64,000 nucleotides of DNA from Stenogyne calaminthoides. Its lineage: Eukaryota > Streptophyta > Magnoliopsida > Lamiales > Lamiaceae. Position numbers and translations under genes: made by a program. The first letter of the stretch is position 1. Each line of letters begins with the position of its first letter. Below are positions 57,466 through 64,000 of this stretch, in pieces. Under the pieces are notes generated by a model. The model did no database searches. It had not been told where the DNA came from and was given only the letters and a program-made list of their open reading frames with translations. The stretch spans positions 20,327,916 to 20,391,915 of the forward strand of contig JBBCBC010000017.1 of NCBI GenBank assembly GCA_037126765.1. The letters run 5' to 3'.

Positions 57466-59191
57466 CTCCAAACGGGTAAAAAAGTATTCAAAGATGTCAA
57501 AGGGGTTGTGACCTGAGTTACCGCCACCACCCATTCCTTCCTTCAGAGCATCCTGACCATACATATTGTAGGTCCCGAACGGATTTCGTGAGGGCAGAAG
57601 TCTAGAGGGGAGGAGTGAATAGACTACTAAAAACTTTTCATGCAGGATCAGGTGTGATGGCAGGTTGCCTGATCAGAGTGCGAGTGAATCGGTTGGATCG
57701 ATATCCAACTTCTTGATCGCTTCGATGGCGATCGATTCGGTGTCTATCAGTTTAACTGGTGTGCGGAAGCTAGTTTTAACCGGTGTGAAAAATCAGTTTT
57801 ATAAGATCGATTCTCAAGTCATTTTTCAATCGGGATGATGAAATGTCAAATTCGATCGATCGGATTGGTTTGATGCAGATCGATCCTAACTTTCGTAATA
57901 TATATGCGCTTTTAAAAGCCAATTTGTGTGCAATATTGTAAAGCAGATAAGAGCAAGTAAATACACATAAGATTTTTATAGTGGTTCGGACAACCAGTCC
58001 ATACGTCCACTCTTCCCTATCACAAGGGGCATCAACTTAACCAACTGGACTTAGTTTATTGTTTTAGTCCAACACAGTATAACCAACAGATGTTTATAGA
58101 GTTCTCACTCAACCGATCCCAAAAATCAGAACTAGAAACCCTAGTCTGAAATCTTGCTAAACAAACTTAACCTAACTTTGAGTTTGGGTAAAGATTTGTT
58201 GTTTGTTCCAACTTGAATTCTATCCTAGTTTTGAGGTAGCCTAAAGCTAGAGGATAAGAATTTTATTCTAAGAACTAATGAGATGAACACTTATAAAATA
58301 AACTTGAATTTAGTGTTCTTCGTGCGGAAATTTGCTTATGACTTGAGCTTGATGATAATTTACGTGTCTTCACTATGAAGAGCAATCTCATATTTATAAA
58401 CCTCGAAATCAAAGAGCCGTTGGAGAGCAATTTGAATTTCAGGCTATTTTTGGTAGGTTACAGGATTGATTTGACGTGCTTCAGGAACGACATGGTTGAA
58501 AGCGTGTATATTTGTCCCTTATAACCGTTTGACTTTGCAGCGCCGAATCCCGCATTGTCAGCTCCGTACGTACGTGTCTCGTTCTCATTGGTTAACAAGT
58601 ACACTTTTTCAGTGTTTGTTCTACCAACTAAAGTTGACATTCTTCTTGTTCTGATTGACAACGTATGACCTGGTGTAACATCAGTTGACACCGATGTGCT
58701 GACCTGATCAAATAAAATTGATCAGTCTACCTTATAGAGTTATCTGGTGCAAGTTGTCTTAGCTAAACTAGCAGACTCGACTGATGTAGGTCTTCTGGTC
58801 TTGATCTTCAGGTAGTCATCTGATCTTCAGGTCTTCTGAACTTGAGCTTCATGTCTTCACCTGATCATCTGACTTCGTCTGGCTTTTTGACTTGACTTGT
58901 CATCTGATCTTCTGACCTCATCTGGTCTTCTGATCTTCTGACCTCATCTGATCTATGTATATTGAATTCCCATCAATATGTGACCTATCATTTACATCAG
59001 TTGTTTATACATTTCAGCTGGTCATCCTATCCTGATACTAAGTGATAAGTCAGCTAACAGGTCTGTCTGGTCCTATTACAAACTATTTTGGAACTTCCAT
59101 CAAAACTTAATATAAATTTCCCAACACATATCTTACATCTCTCGCTTCTCTGGGTCACTCAAGACATCTAAGCTCGTTTAATCTCTTCGAA
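57466..59191 (-). pseudogene. DnaJ (HSP40, type I) exon pseudogene split by a solo LTR
   Basis: On the minus strand, 59191-59127 encodes FEEIKRAY-DVLSDPEKREM and, after the solo LTR, 57566-57466 encodes MYGQDALKEGMGGGG followed by NSGHNPFDIFEYFF. This is the end of the J domain and the start of the Gly/Phe region of plant DnaJ A-type cochaperones, which stimulate Hsp70 ATPase. Damage: one base is missing at the Tyr codon before DVLSD, and the Tyr after REM is a TAA stop (family REIYDQYGEDALKEG). The upstream splice acceptor reads ACAAT in place of an AG. The HPD motif exon and the Cys-rich zinc region are not found nearby, so only one exon survives. Confidence 0.8.
57567..59126 (-). mobile_element. 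Solo LTR (1,560 bp) inside the DnaJ exon
   Basis: TGTAGGTCCCGA to ATTTCCCAACA, flanked by a perfect 5-bp target duplication CATAT (57562-57566, 59127-59131). It resembles the Sirevirus-like LTRs of this window: the start GGTCCCG, the 'atagtggttcgg' to 'tacgtccactct' segment (about 57980-58015), and GATCTTCTGA-type short repeats near the right end (58790-58960). By that similarity it lies on the minus strand. CAG and CTG motifs are abundant and look undamaged here. Confidence 0.87.
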
Positions 59192-59645
59192 TTGTAAAAA
59201 AATCCAGTTGAACTATCTTAGTAACAAGTGTAGCAGTAACGTAGACGACTATATCCTAAATATTGCAATATTATAAATTAACACACTCCACGTCACACAG
59301 CATGAAGAGGAACAACCAAACACAAAAAAAAAAAAAAATGCATACTTGCACTCACCAGTAGAATTGTCAATTGTAAAAAATGTGTACTTGCACCAATCAA
59401 ATACATTACTCAAGGAAAAAAAAACCATTTCGGACTTCGATCTTACAATACAGAGCCCGATAACTACTATTAAAAGTTGAAATCATGAGAATTTATTATT
59501 TCGGGGATTCTATAAATCAGTTGTCTTCCTTGCCCATTCACTTGACAACGCAAATACCTCAACTGAGTAAATGTTGTACGCCAAAATAATTACAATCAAT
59601 TGTACTCACCTTAATTTAAAAGATTAAGGCTTCAACCAAAGGATT
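59192..59645. other. Intergenic, nothing recognised
   Basis: AT-rich, no coding signal. The left copy of the SINE target duplication (cttcaaccaaaggatt) lies at 59630-59645. Confidence 0.4.
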
Positions 59646-59835
59646 TTTTTATTTTTTTTTATCGGGCAAAGTTAGATGTTAGTTGTTAGTCAACAAACAC
59701 CTAAATACTCCACGAAATCGTCAATCCACCTTATAACTCCCATAAATCCAAATTCGTTCACAGAGATAATCGAACCTGGGTCTCCCACTCAAATGAGGAG
59801 CCCAGTGGCCAGGTGGGCTAAGCCACCTGGTTAGA
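59646..59835 (-). mobile_element. tRNA-derived SINE, copy 2
   Basis: About 190 bp on the minus strand, flanked by a 15-16-bp target duplication (cttcaaccaaaggatt at 59630-59645; cttcaaccaaggatt at 59836-59850). The head has a Pol III box A-like segment (TGGCTTAGCCCACCTGG) and box B-like GGTTCGATTAT, as in tRNA-derived SINEs. The tail is an A-rich run (plus strand TTTTTTATTTTTTTTT). Transcribed by RNA polymerase III and mobilised by LINE proteins. Confidence 0.87.
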
Positions 59836-60059
59836 CTTCAACCAAGGATTTAATAGTCCATATCAGCAATCTAAGCAAGCATTTAACGCCTTGATTAACC
59901 TACCGATCCAGAGTTTAACGACAAAGATTTAAAAAACAAATAAACTGCAAATAAAAATAAAAAGTAATTAGAACAAATTAACTAAAAATATAGTATTGCC
60001 TTTCATAAAGAAAAAAACTGCATTCTCCCCCTTTATCAATCATGATGATTTTTAATGGA

Positions 60060-60840
60060 CGACTTAACCTACTACTCTTTTCTTCTTCAAAATCAACAGA
60101 ATTAAAATAAGAAACAACATAAAGCCCAAATTGATTTTTTTGTACCTGAAACTTGAGAGACGTCTGTGGAAGAGGGAGGGCCTGGCGAAAAAAACCGTAA
60201 ATTCAGATGGGAGATGATAGTAGGTAAAATGAATAAAAACCCTAAATTGCTGCGGAAATGGCAGATCCCCCATCGCTAATCGAACCAAAAAGAACTCAAA
60301 TTCAAGCAAAAAATTCTAGGGTTCATCATAATACGGTGCTCAGAAGATAGAGAAAAGCATGTACCTGAAACTTGAAGAGAAGAAATTGATTGCCTGTGGA
60401 AGAGCTAAGCAGGAGCAGAATATGAAACAAATGGGATAAACCAGGAAAAAACAGAGAAAAAGGAAAAGAAACGGTGCTGCTTGAGTTTTTGATAATGCAG
60501 AAGATATATTGGGCCTTGAGGGCTTATCATGCTGTTCTGTTTCTTGATTATCAATTTCTGTAGGGAAATTCTGAATCAGCAATTCAACTCTTTTCCGCAA
60601 CTCAACCATCTTGTTGAGCTCACTTCTGACAAGGAAAATAAGACCAAATCTAACACCGATGTCGAAAGATGCCTCTTTGGGCATATCTGCTTAAAACATG
60701 TGAAAAAACTCAGTCTGGCAAAAACACAAACAGGTTATGTGCCAGAATACAGGGGACCAAGAGAAAAAACTAAATCTCTATCAGGTGTCTACTGATTTTA
60801 CCTGAAACATCTAGCCTGAAAGAAGCAGTTTCTTGAAACC
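60060..60840 (-). pseudogene. Unrecognised minus-strand exon-like segments
   Basis: A minus-strand segment of 114 residues (60340-60684) reads KEASFDIGVRFGLIFLVRSE then LNKMVELRKRVELLIQNFPT, with a probable AG acceptor before it. Its tail runs into a hydrophobic stretch (FLFLFLCFFLVYPICF) that may be intron or membrane-like. Another exon-like piece ends GFQETASFRLDVS at about 60800 with a GT donor. The LNKMVELRK segment looks like a short coiled coil and faintly recalls POLAR-like plant proteins; this is weak. Three similar borders, 'tttcag' then GTA, occur at about 60143, 60360 and 60800. It could be a real small gene or a relic. Confidence 0.35.
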
Positions 60841-61849
60841 CTTGATATTCCACAATTGAACCAACGCCAAAGGATAAAGCAGGGTGATATACAAATCTGT
60901 TTATTACTCTTCAATTACCCACAACAAATCTGTTTTTATCAAAATCGAAATCAAACGCGAATCGGAAATCGGAACAAAAGTTAAATTACTTATTCTTATA
61001 CACAGGGTTTCGACTGCCTCATCTGTAGGCCTTGGTCGCGCATTTTCCGCCGATCTCTACATCCCGGTTCCATCGCCATCGCTGATCTCCAGGTGCCGTC
61101 GCCGTCGCAGTGTTGTTTACACTTGACTTCACCATCGCCGTCGCCGTCGGTAATCACAAACTGTGCGCCATAGGATAGATGTGCATTGGGGATTAGATTG
61201 GATTGGGATATTAAGGAATAGTGGGATTTTCTAAAATTTTTTTCTAATTTTAAGGAATAATTGCATCGGGGATTTTCTAATTTTTATTTTTATGTTTTAT
61301 TTTTATTGTTTATGTAATGATGGGTATAAAAAAGTGTGGGATTGGAATTAAGACAATGGGTTTGAGTATGGTGTAGGTTTGGGTTTATTGGATGAAATGG
61401 AATAAAGGGCTCAGAGGTCATTTCACACACCAAAAAGGCAAAAATGTTTATTTCACAAAAATAGGGCAAAATGTTTATGTCATTCTCAAAAACGATTTTT
61501 TTGTTCATCTCCATATTTATATTATAAAATTAATTTAATTAAACTTATAAACTATAATACCCCTAACGTATAATGCTATGAATATTATAATTATTAAGTG
61601 TAATTGTATCAGTTGATAATTGTTGTAGTATTCGTTTATAAATATATTGGTATCAATTTTACATTTGTGAATAAATTTCACCATAAATTTACTCATGTTT
61701 TAAACAGTGTCATATATTCCAAAAAAAAAGCGTTGTTATCTAATAAAAGAGTTAATTATATTTATAACTTTTATGTTAATTATTTTTATTATTATGTATT
61801 AAAAAATTAAAAAAAGTAATACATGACGAAGAACCAAAAGATGCTCATA
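60841..61849. other. Intergenic with a CGTCGCCGT-type simple repeat
   Basis: Bases 61060-61150 are rich in CCATCGCCGTCGCC, a purine-pyrimidine simple repeat typical of plant 5' regions. It may be the old 5' end of the minus-strand segment above. The rest (61150-61849) is AT-rich without coding signal. Confidence 0.45.
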
Positions 61850-61855
61850 TTTATT
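61850..61855 (-). terminator. Polyadenylation signal of the sulfotransferase gene
   Basis: AATAAA on the minus strand, about 165 nt after the stop codon of the sulfotransferase gene, in AT-rich DNA. The distance is normal for a plant 3' UTR. Confidence 0.5.
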
Positions 61856-62019
61856 GATCAACAAGTCTGGCCTCATTAAAGCCTACAATGTATAACCACG
61901 AGAAGGAAAGAGAGTACCCATGCAACCTCGATTTAAACAACACATACACACATAAACCTTGACATTTAGAAAACAAAGTAAAATATTGATGAATCAAATA
62001 ATGGGGAAGTTTAATCCTT

Positions 62020-63039
62020 TTAGAGCTCTAACCCCGATCCAAAGAACTTGTCTCGAGTGATTTGATCAAGTTTTTCAATCATTTCATTGGTCAAATGATT
62101 CTTGTAATCTCCCACGTTGCCCTTACGAAAGAAAAGGTTATTTTCCGCAGCATATTCCCTATTTCCAATCTTGTTAACCTCCAAGGCGCGGAGATTTTTA
62201 AAGCTACAAAGTTTCAAGATTTTCTCAACCACCCCGGATTCCTCTTCGTCCGCGGAAAAAGGGCAGTTCAAGAACTCTGCCAAACGTCGCAAAACAAGGG
62301 TAGATTTTTCACTCATCTCCTCGTACTTGAGAAAGAAAACCTTGTCAGGGTTTTTCTTGCTTTCCTCCCAATATCCCAACGCATGGTCCCAAATGGGGCC
62401 GTACGGGCTAATACCCTTACAGAACTTCTCGAACACCTCTTCAAAAGAAGAAGCTCCCGTCTCTTCAACGGAAGAGGCTACGCCTCCCATCTCTTGAAGC
62501 CTTAACTTATTAGAAAAGTGCCAAAAGGATACGAAAGTGTCCTTAGGGTTTCTTCCCACGTATACCATCTTGCACGTTAAGCTATTTTTTACAGATTGCG
62601 GCAGAAACGCATAAGGAAAGTGAGTGCTGAAAACCCTTGGACTAGAACACAATGCAATATGATCTGGAATCTTCCGGTTGACGTTGAGTGAACTCTCCAA
62701 GAAATGTATGAGATCATGCGGGTTGTGAGAAAGGAGAGGGTGATTGTTATTGGAGACGGGATGTCGTTCCCGATTTAGTAAGGTAAACATGATTGCCTTC
62801 AACCATGTGGTACCTGTTTTGGGATGGCTAGCAATAAAAATATCTAAATCTTGGCTATGGAAAATTTTCTGAGTTGAAAGTAAAGATTGAAGATGTTTAG
62901 CAGTGTACCAGAAACCTTGGTACTCATAAATGTCCACATACCATCCTTTTTCTCTAGGTAAGCTGGAGATTAACTCGTTGTATTCTTCCTCCAGTGATTC
63001 GTCATGCCCCGAAATATTTGAGGTTGACATTTTTTTCAC
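62020..63039 (-). CDS. Cytosolic sulfotransferase (PAPS-dependent), apparently intact
   Basis: 339 residues in a single exon, the usual structure and length for plant soluble sulfotransferases (SOT). These transfer a sulfuryl group from PAPS to small acceptors such as flavonols, hydroxyjasmonate or brassinosteroids. Visible motifs: the 5'-phosphosulfate loop PKTGTTWLKA (73-82), catalytic His140 in FSTHFPY, the 3'-phosphate-binding stretch YVGRNPKDTFVSF (160-172), and the C-terminal PAPS motif RKGNVGDYKNHLT (305-317). All key residues are present and there are no stops. The start could be Met1 or Met4 (MSTSNISG); Met1 follows an A-rich leader. The TATA box lies 81 nt upstream. The acceptor cannot be read from sequence. 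It is the only intact protein gene in the window; its neighbours are repeats. Confidence 0.95.
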   Translation of the reverse strand: MKKMSTSNISGHDESLEEEYNELISSLPREKGWYVDIYEYQGFWYTAKHLQSLLSTQKIFHSQDLDIFIASHPKTGTTWLKAIMFTLLNRERHPVSNNNHPLLSHNPHDLIHFLESSLNVNRKIPDHIALCSSPRVFSTHFPYAFLPQSVKNSLTCKMVYVGRNPKDTFVSFWHFSNKLRLQEMGGVASSVEETGASSFEEVFEKFCKGISPYGPIWDHALGYWEESKKNPDKVFFLKYEEMSEKSTLVLRRLAEFLNCPFSADEEESGVVEKILKLCSFKNLRALEVNKIGNREYAAENNLFFRKGNVGDYKNHLTNEMIEKLDQITRDKFFGSGLEL

Positions 63040-63119
63040 AACAATTTGATAAATTTGTATGTGTATTTACTGGGATTGGAGAAGATGAATGGTGGGATCA
63101 ATCTATGAAACGGTTGACA

Positions 63120-63128
63120 TATTTTATA
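63120..63128 (-). promoter_or_regulatory. TATA box of the sulfotransferase gene
   Basis: TATAAAATA on the minus strand, 81 nt upstream of the ATG at 63039, placing the transcription start at about 50 nt before the ATG. Confidence 0.6.
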
Positions 63129-63349
63129 GGCAAAGTCATGTATGCATCAGGTGCACCGTGTAACTTAAGTGCATTTTTTAAACGTACAACTTTTTTCACT
63201 GAAACATTCAACTTATTTTACAATGAACATGTTACATGTTTCAGTATACACAAGTTGATCGTTTTAGTGGAACAAATTGCACAGTGCACCTATTGCACAG
63301 AAAAAACCTACTCTATTTTATATAGAGTATTAATGCCGAAGATATGAGT

Positions 63350-63645
63350 CATCACGTGGCAAAGACAAATTAATGAGTAACACTCTTGTAAACCAGCCAT
63401 GAACTCTATCACTGTTATGTACAAAAACTATCATTGTTATGCACAAAAATCTTAACTTTTTAAAAATATAAAACATTTTTTAAATAGTGGGAGTTTTTGT
63501 GCATAACAATAATAGTTTTTATGAATAACAATGATAATTTTTTAACATAACAGTGATACTAAAAAAAATCAAATTCACAATGAACTCGGATTTCACACAA
63601 ATTTTTGTCAAAATTAATTAATAGATGAATACATACAAATATGTG

Positions 63646-63701
<56 letters not shown>

Positions 63702-64000
63702 TAGAATAATATCTTAACTGGCCAAGGGGCAAGGATAAATATTTCAAAAAGATGTGTAAGGATATGTGCAAAATAAATATTTATTTTCTAAATTTTTAAA
63801 AAGAAGTATAACAGTGATAATTTTTTTACATAACAGTAATCAAATTCACAATAAATTCGAGTTCACACAAGTTTTTTGTCAAAATTAATTAATAGATGAA
63901 TACATACAAATATGTTTAATTTTTTTTAAAAAAAAATAGAACATTGTCTCATCTGGCCACGTGGCAAGGATAAATATTTCAAAAAGAAGCATAAGGATAT
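63350..64000. repeat. AT-rich tandem repeat with (AT)n microsatellite
   Basis: A block containing 'gtcaaaattaattaataga' and 'ggcaaggataaatatttc' occurs at about 63540-63770 and again at about 63805-63995, period about 260 bp. An (AT)n tract at 63648-63697 sits inside the first copy and is replaced by T/A runs in the second. The array may continue past the window. Confidence 0.8.

Overview
This window looks like a nuclear segment of a eudicot plant genome. It is AT-rich, with GT-AG introns, a chalcone-synthase-type polyketide synthase, a cytosolic sulfotransferase, tRNA-derived SINEs, hAT-type MITEs and nested copia and gypsy LTR retrotransposons. I cannot name the species. Only one protein gene appears intact: a 339-residue PAPS-dependent sulfotransferase at 62020-63039 on the minus strand. 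Every other protein-like stretch is a transposon or a broken gene.

Positions 1-35096 are a nest of LTR retrotransposons. A plus-strand copia pol (1-1913, resuming at 30871-30923) was cut immediately after its reverse-transcriptase active site by a 29-kb minus-strand Sirevirus-like copia element (1914-30870, target duplication ATTCT). That element was cut in turn by a 14.4-kb relative (5162-19559, target duplication CCAAT). Both minus-strand elements carry gag, pol and a long extra reading frame after RNase H, followed by a polypurine tract. The copia remnant joins a minus-strand gypsy element (about 30924-35096) with gag, protease, the start of reverse transcriptase and its 5' LTR. In both Sirevirus-like copies CAG and CTG motifs are repeatedly replaced by CG, CGG or CGAG. 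This direction is opposite to methylation decay, so many frameshifts may be sequencing or consensus errors.

Positions 35097-40250 hold a type III polyketide synthase pseudogene (36045-38122), followed by a LINE fragment and a decayed plus-strand gypsy integrase remnant. Positions 40250-53150 are a MITE garden: a Stowaway-like element (40942-41273) and three hAT-like elements with recognisable 8-bp target duplications (41876-44134, 49644-50570, 52617-53145). There is also a third copy of the first hAT family (about 45755-48723) split by a solo LTR (45769-47610). The first hAT family carries arrays of a motif matching the plant snRNA upstream element RTCCCACATCG. In most units a TATA box follows 31-33 nt later, the layout of plant Pol II snRNA promoters.

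Positions 51200-51510 hold a fragment of a medium-chain reductase gene. Positions 53880-56100 are local repeats, with a four-unit tandem array of about 190 bp and a SINE. Positions 57466-59191 are a DnaJ (HSP40) pseudogene exon split by a second solo LTR. A second SINE lies at 59646-59835. The window ends with the sulfotransferase gene and AT-rich tandem repeats.

The genes do not form a pathway or operon. The story is of successive insertions, from which one secondary-metabolism gene (sulfotransferase) has escaped and three others (polyketide synthase, reductase, DnaJ) have not.
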